DNA of 64,000 bases from an uncultured Bacteroidales bacterium (GTDB lineage: Bacteria; Bacteroidota; Bacteroidia; Bacteroidales; UBA932), in the NCBI GenBank assembly GCA_905234795.1, contig CAJOIQ010000003.1, forward strand, positions 1 to 64,000. The letters run 5' to 3'. Under the pieces are notes generated by a model that saw only the letters and a program-made list of their open reading frames with translations, made no database searches and was not told the DNA's origin. Both the position numbers and the translations under genes were made by a program. Every line of letters starts with the position of its first letter. The first letter of the stretch is position 1. Positions 20,419 to 30,851 of this stretch are shown in pieces.

Positions 20419-20426
20419 CAAAAATA
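20419..20426 (-). promoter_or_regulatory. -7 box for the methyltransferase gene
   Basis: TATTTTTG on the minus strand, 22 bases ahead of the ATG at 20396. Confidence 0.45.
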
Positions 20427-20450
20427 CGAAAAAAATATAACTTAGCATGC

Positions 20451-22220
20451 ATGAAAAAACCGGATACCAGTGACAAGAAAGTCATCCGCCAAAGCGCCAG
20501 GGCGGGACTGCTGATAATCTTTGTGGCCGTCTTCACTTTAGAGGCCACCTCCATCATCCAGTATTATTTCTCCAACCGCGGCATCAAGGAGGAAGCCACC
20601 CAGCGGGCTCAGAGTGAACTGGAGGCCACGGAGTTGAAAATCCTGGATGTGGTCAACCAGGCGGAATCGGCCGTCCGCAACAGTGTCTGGATTGCCCGGT
20701 GGTGCCTTAACGTGCCGGACAGCCTGGTGCGCGTTACCCAGCGGATCATAGCGGACAATCCCGTTGTCAAGGGCTCTACGGTGGCGCTGGTGCCCGGCTA
20801 CAGCAAAAGGTATCCGCTCTTCGCCCCCTATACTGCCGTCCGGCCGGATGGCAGCATGGAAAGCCTGTCGCTGGCCACCGAGGAGTACGATTATCCTTCC
20901 CAGGAATGGTTTACCAAACCCATAGAACAGGATGCCGGCTATTGGTCGGAGCCCTATTTTGACGAAGGCGGCGGCAACATCCTGATGGTTACCTATTCAA
21001 TGCCCATCAAGGACGCCAAAGGCCAGACGGCCGCTGTGCTCACAGCCGATATTTCCCTGGACTGGCTCACGGAATTGGTGGGCAACATCCACGTGTACCC
21101 CAATGCCTACAGTATGATGGTTAGCCGTTCCGGCCAGTTCATGGTGTGTCCCGCAGAGACGCTGGTGATGCGCAGCACCATAAAGGATATTGCCAGCCAG
21201 ATGGAGGACAGCACTGGCATTGCCCGGCTGAACCAAGCCATGCTTGCGGGTGAAAGCGGCAGCATGGCCATCCGTGCCAGAGGGATGGTGCATCACGTCT
21301 TCTTCGCCCCGGTATCCCGTACCGGCTGGTCCCTTTCTATCGTCATTCCCGATGAAGAAATCTTCGGCATCCTCAAGCGTATCGGAAAACGGGTACTGCT
21401 GCTGCAAATCCTGGGTGTGCTGATGATAATCCTCATCCTGCGCTCCGTGGCCAGGAATCAGCTCAAGTACAAGCGGCTTAATGAACGCAAGGAGAAGATG
21501 CAGAGCGAGTTAAACATCGCCCACAACATCCAGATGTCCATGATTCCCAAGATCTTTCCCGCCTTTCCGGAACGGGACGACCTGGACATGGCCGCCGTGC
21601 TGGTGCCGGCGAAGGAAGTGGGTGGAGACCTGTATGACTTCTTCATCCGCAACGAGCATCTGTATTTCTGTGTGGGTGATGTGTCCGGAAAGGGTGTGCC
21701 CGCCTCCCTGGTGATGGCGGTGACCCGCAGTCTGTTCCGCACCCTGGCTGGCAGGGAAACCAAGGCCGGAGACATTGTAACCCAGATGAACAACTCCATG
21801 TCCGACATGAACGAAAGCAACATGTTCGTGACCCTCTTCTGCGGAGTGCTGGATATGAAGACCGGCCATCTGGACTACTGCAACGCCGGCCATAACGCGC
21901 CGCTCTTTTTCACGGACAAGATTGCGGAACTTCCCGTAGTGCCCAATGTTCCGCTGGGCATCCTGCAGGATTTTGAGTATCAGGAGCAAAGCATAGAAAT
22001 CAAACACGACGACGCCCTGTTCCTGTATACAGACGGCGTCACAGAGGCGGAAAACATCCACCACGAACTCTTCGGTGAACAGCGCCTGATTGAAATCATG
22101 CACACCCGCCGCACGGCCCAGGAACATCTGGAAGCCGTGAAAGCCGCCGTACAGGCCTTCGTCGGTGAAGCCCCGCAGAGCGACGACATCACCGTCCTGT
22201 TTATCCACTATCTGGGCTAG
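20451..22220 (+). CDS. Membrane sensor with SpoIIE/RsbU-type PP2C phosphatase domain
   Basis: 589 residues from ATG 20451 (MKKPDTSDKKVIRQ). One membrane helix near 17-38, an extracytoplasmic Cache-like sensor (SQEWFTKPIEQDAGYWSEPY, then MPIKDAKGQTAAVLTADIS), a second helix near 305-323, then a cytoplasmic PP2C domain with AKEVGGDLYDFF, VGDVSGKGVPASLVMA and LFLYTDGVTEAEN carrying the metal-binding Asp residues. Such proteins dephosphorylate anti-sigma-factor antagonists; no partner anti-sigma gene is adjacent. A HAMP domain is not obvious. Confidence 0.88.
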   Translation: MKKPDTSDKKVIRQSARAGLLIIFVAVFTLEATSIIQYYFSNRGIKEEATQRAQSELEATELKILDVVNQAESAVRNSVWIARWCLNVPDSLVRVTQRIIADNPVVKGSTVALVPGYSKRYPLFAPYTAVRPDGSMESLSLATEEYDYPSQEWFTKPIEQDAGYWSEPYFDEGGGNILMVTYSMPIKDAKGQTAAVLTADISLDWLTELVGNIHVYPNAYSMMVSRSGQFMVCPAETLVMRSTIKDIASQMEDSTGIARLNQAMLAGESGSMAIRARGMVHHVFFAPVSRTGWSLSIVIPDEEIFGILKRIGKRVLLLQILGVLMIILILRSVARNQLKYKRLNERKEKMQSELNIAHNIQMSMIPKIFPAFPERDDLDMAAVLVPAKEVGGDLYDFFIRNEHLYFCVGDVSGKGVPASLVMAVTRSLFRTLAGRETKAGDIVTQMNNSMSDMNESNMFVTLFCGVLDMKTGHLDYCNAGHNAPLFFTDKIAELPVVPNVPLGILQDFEYQEQSIEIKHDDALFLYTDGVTEAENIHHELFGEQRLIEIMHTRRTAQEHLEAVKAAVQAFVGEAPQSDDITVLFIHYLG

Positions 22221-22227
22221 CGTGGCC

Positions 22228-23742
22228 TTAGAACTTCTCCGGTCTCATGGTGGGGAAGAACAACACGTCCTGGATGGTTTCGGCGCCGGTCATGAACATG
22301 GTGAGGCGGTCGATGCCGATGCCGATACCGCTGGTGGGCGGCATGCCGTATTCCAGGGCGCGGACGAAGTCGTAGTCGATGTACATGGCTTCGTCGTCGC
22401 CTTTGCTCTTGAGGGCGGCCTGCTCCTCGAAGCGCTCCAGCTGGTCCACGGGGTCATTGAGCTCGGAATAGGCGTTGGCCAGTTCCTTGCCGTTCACGAA
22501 GAGTTCGAAACGCTCGGTAAGGGTGTCGTCGTAGCGGCAGCGCTTGGTGAGCGGGGACATCTCCACGGGATAGTCGATGATGAAGGTGGGCTGGATGAGC
22601 TGGTGCTCGCAGTACTCTCCGAAGATGGCGTCAATCAGTTTGCCGACGCCCATTTCGGGGGAGACTTCCACGTTGAGTTTCTTGCACACATCTCGCAGCT
22701 GCTCCTCGTTCATGCCCTTCACATCCACACCGGCGTACTCCTTGATGGCATCCAGGATTTTAAGGCGGCGGAAGGGTCCCTGGAAGGAAATCTCATGGCC
22801 GCCGATGACCTTGGTGACGCCGCCGGTGGATTCGGCCACGCGCTGGAGCATCTTCTCTGTGAATTCCATCATCCACAGGTAATCTTTATAGGCGATGTAC
22901 ATCTCCACGCAGGTGAATTCCGGGTTGTGGGTCTTGTCCATGCCCTCGTTGCGGAAGTTCTTGGCAAACTCGTACACGCCGGCAAAGCCGCCCACGATGA
23001 GACGCTTGAGGTACAGCTCATTGGCAATGCGCATGTACATGTCCACGTCCAGGGCGTTGTGGTGGGTGATGAACGGACGGGCCGTGGCGCCGCCGGGGAT
23101 GGGCTGCAGGATGGGGGTTTCCACCTCCAGGCAGCCGGCCTCGTTGAAGCATTGGCGCATGCAGGCAATAATCTGGGCACGCTTGAAGAAGGTTTCCTTC
23201 ACCTGGGGGTTCACCACCAGGTCCACATAGCGCTGGCGGTAGCGAAGCTCGGGATCCTCGAAGCTGTCGTGCACAGTGCCGTCGGCATCGGTTTTTACGA
23301 TGGGCAGCACGCGCAGGGACTTGGACAGCACGGTGAGTTCCTTGGCGTGAACGGAAAGCTGGCCGGTCTGGGTGAAGAAGGCGAAGCCCTTGATACCCAC
23401 GATATCGCCGATGTCCAGCAGTTTCTTGAACACGGTGTTGTACAGGGTTTTGTCCTCATCGGGGCAAATCTCGTCCCGCTTCACATAAACCTGGATGCGG
23501 CCTTCGCTGTCCTGCAGCTCCATGAAGGAAGCGGCACCCATGATGCGGCGGCTCATGATGCGGCCGGCGATGCACACGTCCTGGAAGTTGTTTTCCTCCG
23601 GCTTGTAGCCTGCGGCGATGGCGGCGGTGCTGGTATTGACGGGATACAGCGGAGCCGGGTACGGATTGATGCCCAGTTCGCGAAGTTTACCCAAGGATTC
23701 TCTGCGTCCGAGCTCCTGCTCGTTCAGTTCGTAATATGCCAT
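22228..23742 (-). CDS. lysS: Lysyl-tRNA synthetase (class II)
   Basis: 504 residues. N-terminal OB-fold anticodon-binding domain ([20 protein letters not shown]) and class II catalytic domain with motif 2 [20 protein letters not shown] and motif 3 [15 protein letters not shown] near the C-terminus. It charges tRNA-Lys. It ends 7 bases from the convergent phosphatase gene. A lipoprotein gene on the same strand ends 20 bases before its start. Confidence 0.96.
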   Translation of the reverse strand: MAYYELNEQELGRRESLGKLRELGINPYPAPLYPVNTSTAAIAAGYKPEENNFQDVCIAGRIMSRRIMGAASFMELQDSEGRIQVYVKRDEICPDEDKTLYNTVFKKLLDIGDIVGIKGFAFFTQTGQLSVHAKELTVLSKSLRVLPIVKTDADGTVHDSFEDPELRYRQRYVDLVVNPQVKETFFKRAQIIACMRQCFNEAGCLEVETPILQPIPGGATARPFITHHNALDVDMYMRIANELYLKRLIVGGFAGVYEFAKNFRNEGMDKTHNPEFTCVEMYIAYKDYLWMMEFTEKMLQRVAESTGGVTKVIGGHEISFQGPFRRLKILDAIKEYAGVDVKGMNEEQLRDVCKKLNVEVSPEMGVGKLIDAIFGEYCEHQLIQPTFIIDYPVEMSPLTKRCRYDDTLTERFELFVNGKELANAYSELNDPVDQLERFEEQAALKSKGDDEAMYIDYDFVRALEYGMPPTSGIGIGIDRLTMFMTGAETIQDVLFFPTMRPEKF

Positions 23743-23762
23743 AATTGATATCGATAAAATGC

Positions 23763-24989
23763 TTATTTGGAAGACGGCATCAGGTCATGGAAATACCGGG
23801 TAAGCTTTCCGGTGATCTCGTTAATCTTGTTGATGACAGAATCCCATGCCGAACTTTTTTCACTGAAGAATTCACTCAGAAGCATATCGGCCGATCCGTC
23901 GGAGAAGTGAAGGCCGGGGAGCACGTTCCAGCCCTCGCTGCCATCGGCGGTCACCATGGAAACAAAGCTGGCCTGCACGGTGGGATTGTTGTCGAAGAAG
24001 AGCTCTGCTTTCAGCGATTTGGAAATCTGACGGGCTGCCGTATTGGCGTCGGCCTGGCTGCTGTAGTGGGTGTAAATGGACTTCAGGTCCTGAATATCGG
24101 CCTCGGCCTTGACAATGGCCTGGCCTCCCATGAGGCTGAGTTGGTTGATGGTAACGTCGTCCAAAGAGACGGAGAGGCCTCCCAGAAGGGATTTTACCTG
24201 GGAGTAGATGTCAAACTCCAACTTGCCGTCCAGCAGGAGTACGCTGGTGGAACCGTGGGTGAGTTCAAAGATGCCCTCGGCATAGTCTTCTGAAATGGTG
24301 AGGTTGGTGCCGGTGAAGTTGTAGGCCGGATTCTGGAGAGAAAGGCTGCCGCCGATGGCATCTCCCTCGTCCAGTTTGCCGTTCTTGTTGTTGTCGTATA
24401 TGACGGGGCTGAGCGACAGATCCAGGAATGCGCTGCTGTTCTCGGTGACGTGGATGGCCATGGTCTGGGGGACATACAGACTGATGCTGGAGGAATACTC
24501 ATCGCTTGTGCGCGAATAGATTTGCCAGGCTGTTGCGGATTCTCCCTTCACTTCGACCTGGGCCTTGTAGATCTTTCCGTTATAGGGCAGGGATATGCTC
24601 ACCGGGTTGTTGTTGGAGGTGTATTTGACCACCTTGTTCTCCACGGTGATGCTGCCGGTTATCTGGGAAAGCTTGATGAGGGTGATGGTCTTGTTACCTT
24701 CTTCCTTGATGAAGAGGTCTTCCAGGTTCTGGGCGAAATCCTTCACGGATTGGTCGGTCTCGGCGTTCCTGATCACATCGATGATTTCGTTCACCAGGCC
24801 AAGACCGGTCTGGCCCCAGGCCTTCCAATTATCGGGGTCTATTTCGTTAAGAGTGTTTACGACGACATCGGACACTTTCTTCTGGACTTCGGTGGGAGTC
24901 ATGGGAGCGGCGGGCTTTGTATCCTTGTTGCAGGAAAGCATGGAAAGGGCCACTGCTGCGGCACCGAGAATAGCATGGATTTTTTTCAT
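23763..24989 (-). CDS. Lipoprotein of unknown function
   Basis: 408 residues from ATG 24989. Signal [20 protein letters not shown] with lipobox LSC at 18-20, then a helical region ([16 protein letters not shown]) and a long beta-rich part ([38 protein letters not shown]). A segment [16 protein letters not shown] resembles a short calcium-type loop. I do not recognise the family. Probably outer-membrane anchored. A clear TATCTTTG promoter lies 29 bases upstream, and the gene may be co-transcribed with lysS. Confidence 0.85.
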   Translation of the reverse strand: MKKIHAILGAAAVALSMLSCNKDTKPAAPMTPTEVQKKVSDVVVNTLNEIDPDNWKAWGQTGLGLVNEIIDVIRNAETDQSVKDFAQNLEDLFIKEEGNKTITLIKLSQITGSITVENKVVKYTSNNNPVSISLPYNGKIYKAQVEVKGESATAWQIYSRTSDEYSSSISLYVPQTMAIHVTENSSAFLDLSLSPVIYDNNKNGKLDEGDAIGGSLSLQNPAYNFTGTNLTISEDYAEGIFELTHGSTSVLLLDGKLEFDIYSQVKSLLGGLSVSLDDVTINQLSLMGGQAIVKAEADIQDLKSIYTHYSSQADANTAARQISKSLKAELFFDNNPTVQASFVSMVTADGSEGWNVLPGLHFSDGSADMLLSEFFSEKSSAWDSVINKINEITGKLTRYFHDLMPSSK

Positions 24990-25018
24990 AATCTTCTTAA
25001 GTGTAAAGAATGCATCTG

Positions 25019-25026
25019 CAAAGATA
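25019..25026 (-). promoter_or_regulatory. -7 box for the lipoprotein gene at 24989
   Basis: TATCTTTG on the minus strand in the typical context CGTATCTTTGCAG, 29 bases ahead of the ATG. Confidence 0.65.
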
Positions 25027-25148
25027 CGAAAAAAAATCCCATTCATCCCTTCAGGGATGCATCTCTTCCCCAAAAAGGGACAAATCCTTGCTAATGAAGC
25101 GGAAAATTCGTATCATTGTGTATTGATAACAACTGATAACCAAAGGAT

Positions 25149-26564
25149 ATGAAAAGGATTCTCATGGCCGTAGCAGCCTTCGCATGCCTGGCCGCCTGCG
25201 CCCCCAAGGGGCCGAATCATCCGGAGTGGACTTATAACTCCGTGGTTTATGAAGTGAATATCCGCCAGTTCTCTCCGGAGGGAACCTTCGCGGGAGTGGA
25301 AGCCCAGCTGCCCCGTCTCAAGGACCTGGGCGTGGATGTGCTGTGGCTCATGCCCATGTATCAGATTGGCGTGGAAGGCCGAAAAGGCACCCTGGGTTCT
25401 TACTATGCCATCTCGGATTACAAGAAAGTGAATCCGGAGTTCGGCACCATGGAGGACTTCCAGCACCTGCTGGACGCCGCCCATGCGCAGGGCTTCAAGG
25501 TAATCCTGGACTGGGTGGCCAACCAGACCGCACCGGACAATGTGTGGATGACCGAAAAACCGGCCGATTTCTATGAAAGGGATGCCGAGGGCAACGCCAT
25601 CTGGGAGTATGACTGGACCGATACCCGCAGCCTCAATTACGAGAACAAGGAAGTGTGGTGGGCCCAGGACGACGCCATGCGCTTCTGGCTGGAAAAGGGC
25701 GTGGACGGTTTCCGCTGCGACGCCGCCGGGGAAGTTCCCGCCAAATTCTGGTATGCCATCCTGCCCAAGATGAATGCCGACTATCCGGAGATTTACCTGC
25801 TGGCCGAGGCCGAGCGGGAGAATCTGGCCGATTCCCGGGAGACCTTTGACGCCAACTATGCCTGGGAACTGCACCACCTGCTCAACAGCATGGCCCAGGG
25901 CAGCAAGGGAGTGAAGGACCTCAAGGAATATGTGGCCCGTGACGCCCGCCGCTTCCCGAAGGAGGCCTTCCGTCTCACCTTTACCTCCAACCACGACGAA
26001 AACTCCTGGGCGGGGACCGAATTCGAGCGTGAGGGTGCTGCGGCCGATGCCTGCGCCGTCCTGTGCGCCACCCTGCCCGGCTCCCAGCTGCTGGTCTATA
26101 CCGGCCAGGAAATCGGCCTGAACCGCCGTCTGGAATTCTTTGAGAAGGATCCCATTACGGACTGGAGCGCCAACGGGCACACTGCTTTCTGGAAGAAACT
26201 CATCGAGCTGAAGCATAATAATCCGGCACTGGCCGCCGGCGAAAAAGGCGGTGAGATTGTGTGGTGGGATGCTCCCGAAGGATGGGTGGCCTTCCATCGC
26301 GAGGTAAAGGGCAACATGGTCATTGTGATTGCCAATTTTGGCATTCCTGTTCCTGCCGAGGCTCCTGCCGAAGAAGCCCAGGGCAACGACAACCGTCCCC
26401 AGGGAGACAAGGTGGCCCAGCCTTTCAAGAACCTGGAAGCCGCTCCCGTCACCATGACCCTCAACTTGAAAGAAGAATATAAGAATGCCTTTACCGGCGA
26501 GGTGGTGAAGTGCCCTGTGGACATTACGCTGGCTCCCGGAGATTTTATTGTCCTCACAAAATAA
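25149..26564 (+). CDS. GH13 alpha-amylase-family lipoprotein
   Basis: 471 residues. Signal MKRILMAVAAFACLAAC with lipobox, so membrane anchored. The GH13 barrel starts directly after it. Catalytic set: nucleophile Asp191 (GFRCDAAGEVP), acid/base Glu220 (LLAEAERE), transition-state Asp283 (TSNHDENSW). Region I reads DWVANQT (121-127), with Gln126 where most family members have His. It should act on alpha-glucans in the periplasm or at the surface. It lies 3 bases ahead of a second GH13 gene and belongs to the three-enzyme glucan set. A weak TATCATTG box is at 25111. Confidence 0.92.
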   Translation: MKRILMAVAAFACLAACAPKGPNHPEWTYNSVVYEVNIRQFSPEGTFAGVEAQLPRLKDLGVDVLWLMPMYQIGVEGRKGTLGSYYAISDYKKVNPEFGTMEDFQHLLDAAHAQGFKVILDWVANQTAPDNVWMTEKPADFYERDAEGNAIWEYDWTDTRSLNYENKEVWWAQDDAMRFWLEKGVDGFRCDAAGEVPAKFWYAILPKMNADYPEIYLLAEAERENLADSRETFDANYAWELHHLLNSMAQGSKGVKDLKEYVARDARRFPKEAFRLTFTSNHDENSWAGTEFEREGAAADACAVLCATLPGSQLLVYTGQEIGLNRRLEFFEKDPITDWSANGHTAFWKKLIELKHNNPALAAGEKGGEIVWWDAPEGWVAFHREVKGNMVIVIANFGIPVPAEAPAEEAQGNDNRPQGDKVAQPFKNLEAAPVTMTLNLKEEYKNAFTGEVVKCPVDITLAPGDFIVLTK

Positions 26565-26567
26565 GAT

Positions 26568-28556
26568 ATGAAAAAAGCAGTCATGGCTTTAGCCGCCACT
26601 TTTGTGCTGGCCGCATGCGGCGGCCCCGCCCCCGTCAATCCTGCTAATCTGGAAGATGCCACCCCTCAGGAGGTGACCCGCGTAGAACCCCTGTGCTGGT
26701 GGGTAGGCATGAAAACCGACCTCCAGATTATGGTGCAGGGACCGGATATCTCTTCCTACGACGTAAGCATTTACGGAGAAGGTCTGAAAGTAACGGCCGT
26801 ACACCAGGCCGACAGCCCGGATTATCTGTTTGTGGACGTGGAGGTGGGTCCGTCGGCCAAGCCCGGCACCTGCTATCTTCTATTCTCCAAGGAGGGTAAG
26901 TCGTTCAAATATTCCTACCTTCTGCTGGAACGCCAGGAGGGGAGCGCCAACCGCGAGAGCTTCACATCGGCCGATATGATCTACCTGATCATGCCGGACC
27001 GCTTTGCCAGCGGAGACCGCACAAACGATTCCGGCTTCAGCACCGTTGCTTCCCCGTATGAGGACGGTTCCGGTCACGAATGGATGGTTCCGGTCACCCC
27101 GGACAAAGTGGACCGAAAGGATCCCGTCACCCGTCACGGCGGAGACCTGCAGGGTATCATCGACCATCTGGACTACATTGCCGACCTGGGCGCAACCGCC
27201 ATCTGGAACACCCCGCTCCTGCTGGACAACCAGCCCTATGAGAGCTATCACGGTTATGCCTGCGCCGACTACTATCACATCGACCCCCGTTTTGGAGACA
27301 ACGCCCTGTACAAGGCATTTGTGGACGAGAGCCACAAGAAGGGCCTGAAGGTGATCATGGATATTGTGACCAACCACTGCGGCACGGCTCACTGGTGGAT
27401 GGAGAACCCGCCCTTCAAAGACTGGTATCACGTGAACGAGCCCTATATGCAGATGAACGCCCTGTTCTCTGTCTATATGGATCCCAACGCTGCCAAGGTA
27501 GACCGTTACCGCCAGGAGAGCGGCTGGTTCGTTCCTTCTATGCCCGATATGAACCTGGACAATCCCTACGTGCTGAAGTATTTCCAGCAGTGGGCTGTTT
27601 GGTGGATCGAATACGCCGGTCTGGACGGCCTGCGCGTGGATACCTATCCCTACAACGAGCCGGATCCCATGAGCCAGTGGTGCAAGGCCGTAACCGACGA
27701 ATACCCCAATATGAACATTGTGGGTGAGTGCTGGGACTACAATATCCCTCAGGTGGCCTACTGGCAAAAGGACAACCCCAACAGGAACGGCTTCAACTCC
27801 AACCTGCCGTCCGTCATGGACTTCCCGCTGGAGCACGCCATCCATCAGGCCCTGAACGAGGAACAGGTGAACTGGGACGAGGGCATGACCCGCATCTACA
27901 CGGTGCTGGCCCAGGATTTTGTGTACCAGAATCTGGACAATATGATGACGTTCTTCGCCAACCACGACCACGCCCGTACCGGCGACACCTTCGGCGCCGA
28001 TCCCGCCAAGATGAGGCTGGCCATCGCCCTGCTGGCCACCGTGCGCGGCATTCCACAGCTGTACTATGGAGACGAGATGATGTTCCTGGAACGCAAGGAC
28101 TGCATCAGCCACGACGGCGCCAAGCGCATCGACTTCCCCGGCGGCTGGGAGGGTGACAAGGTGAACCTGTTTACGGCTATCGGCCGGGCATCGGCCCCTG
28201 CCCTGTACACCTATGCGGCCGACCTTCACGACTATACCCGGACCCTCTTCCGCTGGCGCAAGGGCTGTGAGGCCGTCCAGAAGGGAAAGACCCTGCATTT
28301 CCTGTCCCGCAAGAACGAGGGGGCCCGCAACATCACCGACAACAGCTATTCCTTCTTCCGTTATACCGACAACCAGGCTGTGTTCGTGTACATCAACAAC
28401 AACCGGGAACCCCGCGTGCTGGACTGGAGCCATTACCGGGAGTTTGTGACGGGTCCCGTGACAGGAACCGACGTTCTCACCGGAGAACAGGTTGTTTTGA
28501 AAGACGGCCTCTCCATTGCCCCCAAGACAGCCCTGATTGTAGAATTTGACCGATAA
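26568..28556 (+). CDS. GH13 neopullulanase/cyclomaltodextrinase-like lipoprotein (SusA type)
   Basis: 662 residues. Lipobox LAAC after a short signal; an N-terminal beta domain (about 35-125) as in neopullulanases; then the GH13 barrel. Catalytic residues: Asp358 (GLRVDTYPY), Glu387 (IVGECWDY), Asp467 (FANHDHART); region I is the normal DIVTNH. It probably cleaves maltooligosaccharides or pullulan. It resembles SusA of the Bacteroides starch system, but no SusR, SusC or SusD gene is in the window. Confidence 0.93.
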   Translation: MKKAVMALAATFVLAACGGPAPVNPANLEDATPQEVTRVEPLCWWVGMKTDLQIMVQGPDISSYDVSIYGEGLKVTAVHQADSPDYLFVDVEVGPSAKPGTCYLLFSKEGKSFKYSYLLLERQEGSANRESFTSADMIYLIMPDRFASGDRTNDSGFSTVASPYEDGSGHEWMVPVTPDKVDRKDPVTRHGGDLQGIIDHLDYIADLGATAIWNTPLLLDNQPYESYHGYACADYYHIDPRFGDNALYKAFVDESHKKGLKVIMDIVTNHCGTAHWWMENPPFKDWYHVNEPYMQMNALFSVYMDPNAAKVDRYRQESGWFVPSMPDMNLDNPYVLKYFQQWAVWWIEYAGLDGLRVDTYPYNEPDPMSQWCKAVTDEYPNMNIVGECWDYNIPQVAYWQKDNPNRNGFNSNLPSVMDFPLEHAIHQALNEEQVNWDEGMTRIYTVLAQDFVYQNLDNMMTFFANHDHARTGDTFGADPAKMRLAIALLATVRGIPQLYYGDEMMFLERKDCISHDGAKRIDFPGGWEGDKVNLFTAIGRASAPALYTYAADLHDYTRTLFRWRKGCEAVQKGKTLHFLSRKNEGARNITDNSYSFFRYTDNQAVFVYINNNREPRVLDWSHYREFVTGPVTGTDVLTGEQVVLKDGLSIAPKTALIVEFDR

Positions 28557-28603
28557 GCCGGGTGTGATTTGGAAGTACTTGATTATTAATTTATTATAAA
28601 AAA

Positions 28604-28629
28604 TCTCCTGGGTTAATATACCTGGGAGA
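28604..28629 (+). promoter_or_regulatory. Leader hairpin candidate before the GH97 gene
   Basis: The 84-base gap before the GH97 gene is AT-rich. TCTCC (28604-28608) can pair with GGAGA (28625-28629), and the right arm is also the likely ribosome-binding region about 11 bases before ATG. CCTGGG is also repeated directly here. Role uncertain. Confidence 0.25.
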
Positions 28630-28640
28630 AAATTAATAAG

Positions 28641-30851
28641 ATGTTCATTATGAGATTGTTACACATCACGTCTATTTCGGCAATACTGCTACTGTTCGCA
28701 TGTGCTGGTCCCCAGGTTACCCTGGAAGGGGAGACACAAAGTCTCCAAAGCCCCGACGGCAAACTGGCCCTCACCGTGGGCTTTACCGCCGAGGGTACGC
28801 CCGTCTATTCGCTGGACCGGGAAGGGACGGCCGTCATCAAACCCTCCCGTCTGGGTTATAAACTGCTGAACGGTCCGGACCTGTCCAAGGGATTCACCTG
28901 TGTGGGGGCCGAGGAAAGCAGTTTTGACGAAACTTGGGAACCCGTCTGGGGAGAGGAAGCACAAATCCGCAACCATTACAATGAGTTGCTGGTGTGCCTG
29001 AAGAAAGAGGACGGCGTGGCCATGAACCTGCGTTTCCGCCTGTATGACGACGGCCTGGGCTTCCGCTACGAATTCCCCCAGGAGAACAAGCTCACCTATT
29101 TCAAGGTGGCCGATGAACTCACGGAGTTCGCCCTCACCGGAGACCACACCGCCTGGTGGATCCCCGGAGACTACGACACCCAGGAATACAATTACCATGA
29201 GTCCAAGCTGTCCGACGTCCGGGCGCTGAATTCCGTGGAGAGGCCCTACAATGCATCCCAGACGGTGGCATCGGCCATGTCGGTGCAGACCGCCCTGCAG
29301 ATGAAGACCGCTGAGGGCCTGTATGTGAACATCCACGAGGCCGAGGTCCTGGATTATCCCACCACCAACCTGGAACTGGACGACAAAGACTTTGTGTTCA
29401 CCACACTGCTCACACCCGATGCCCAGGGCGTTAAGGGCCGCCTTCAGGCCCCTTGCCACAGCCCCTGGCGCACGGTGCAGGTGTGTGAGAAAGCCACCGA
29501 TGTCCTGGCCTCCCGCCTTATCCTGAACCTGAACGAGCCCTGCGCCCTGGAGGATGTTTCCTGGATCCACCCCGTGAAATACATGGGCGTATGGTGGGAG
29601 ATGATCACCGGTAAGACACACTGGTCCTATACCTCCGATTTCCCTTCCGTACAGCTGGGCGTTACGGACTATTCCAAGGCCAAGCCCCACGGCCGCCACG
29701 GCGCCAACAACGAGAATGTGCGCAAGTACATCGACTTTGCCGCCGACAACGGCTTCGATGCCATCCTGGTGGAAGGCTGGAACGAGGGTTGGGAGGACTG
29801 GTTCGGCTGCCAGAAGGACTATGTCTTTGACTTTGTCACCCCTTATCCGGACTTCGACCTGCCCGCGCTCAACGCCTATGCCCACAAGAAGGGAATCCGC
29901 ATTGTGATGCACCACGAGAGCTCTTCCTCCACCGTGAACTATGAGCGCCACATGGAGAAGGCTTACCAGCTGATGAACCAGTATGGCTATGACGCCGTGA
30001 AGAGCGGTTATGTGGGAGACATCATCCCTTACGGAGAACACCACTACAGCCAGCCCCTGATCAACCACTACCACTATGCCGTAGTGGAGGCCGCCAAGCA
30101 TCATATTATGGTGAACGCCCATGAGGCCGTGCGTCCCACGGGACTGTGCCGCACCTGGCCCAATATGATTGGCAACGAGAGCGCCATGGGTACCGAGTTC
30201 CGCAGCGACATCAACCCCGGCCATACCACCATCCTGCCCTTCACCCGTGAGCAGGGCGGTCCCATGGATTATACGCCCGGCATCTTCGAGCAGGACATGT
30301 CCATTACCGCTCCCGGCGAAACCGGCAAGATGCGCCACACCATCGGCAACCAGCTGGGCCTGTACGTCACTTTCTACAGCCCGCTGCAGATGGCGGCCGA
30401 CCTCCCGGAAAACTATGCCCGCTTCATGGACGCTTTCCAGTTCATCAAGGACGTGGCGGTGGACTGGGACAAGAGCCTGTATCTGGAGGCCGAACCCGGC
30501 GCCTACATCGTGACGGCCCGTCATCCCAAACTGTCCACGCTCAACTCCGGCCGCATGAGCGGTCATTCCAGCGTGTATGACTTTGTGTACAAGGGCGGCA
30601 AGCCGCATGACGTTTGGTATGTGGGCGGCATCACGGACGAAACCGCCCGCGAGGTCCATGTTCCGCTTACCTTCCTCAAGCCCGGGGTGGTGTATGAAAT
30701 GGCCTTGTATATGGACGGTCCCACCGCCGACTATGAGACCAACCCGAAGAGCTACCAGATCATTCACAGCGAGGCTGTGAGCACCGATGTCATCAACGTG
30801 AAGATGGCCCGTGCCGGCGGCTTTGCTATGAGCTTAAGAGAAATTCTGTAG
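28641..30851 (+). CDS. GH97 alpha-glucosidase (SusB-like)
   Basis: 736 residues with an N-terminal signal and lipobox-like FAC near residue 21. GH97 N-terminal beta-sandwich, then a (beta/alpha)8 barrel. The three glutamates of the Bacteroides SusB active site are at Glu426 (MHHESSSS), Glu495 (VNAHEAVRPTG) and Glu519 (GTEFRSD), with the same spacing as 439/508/532 of SusB. That indicates an inverting alpha-glucosidase releasing glucose from maltooligosaccharides. It completes the GH13-GH13-GH97 set. The next gene starts at its last stop-codon base. Confidence 0.95.
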   Translation: MFIMRLLHITSISAILLLFACAGPQVTLEGETQSLQSPDGKLALTVGFTAEGTPVYSLDREGTAVIKPSRLGYKLLNGPDLSKGFTCVGAEESSFDETWEPVWGEEAQIRNHYNELLVCLKKEDGVAMNLRFRLYDDGLGFRYEFPQENKLTYFKVADELTEFALTGDHTAWWIPGDYDTQEYNYHESKLSDVRALNSVERPYNASQTVASAMSVQTALQMKTAEGLYVNIHEAEVLDYPTTNLELDDKDFVFTTLLTPDAQGVKGRLQAPCHSPWRTVQVCEKATDVLASRLILNLNEPCALEDVSWIHPVKYMGVWWEMITGKTHWSYTSDFPSVQLGVTDYSKAKPHGRHGANNENVRKYIDFAADNGFDAILVEGWNEGWEDWFGCQKDYVFDFVTPYPDFDLPALNAYAHKKGIRIVMHHESSSSTVNYERHMEKAYQLMNQYGYDAVKSGYVGDIIPYGEHHYSQPLINHYHYAVVEAAKHHIMVNAHEAVRPTGLCRTWPNMIGNESAMGTEFRSDINPGHTTILPFTREQGGPMDYTPGIFEQDMSITAPGETGKMRHTIGNQLGLYVTFYSPLQMAADLPENYARFMDAFQFIKDVAVDWDKSLYLEAEPGAYIVTARHPKLSTLNSGRMSGHSSVYDFVYKGGKPHDVWYVGGITDETAREVHVPLTFLKPGVVYEMALYMDGPTADYETNPKSYQIIHSEAVSTDVINVKMARAGGFAMSLREIL

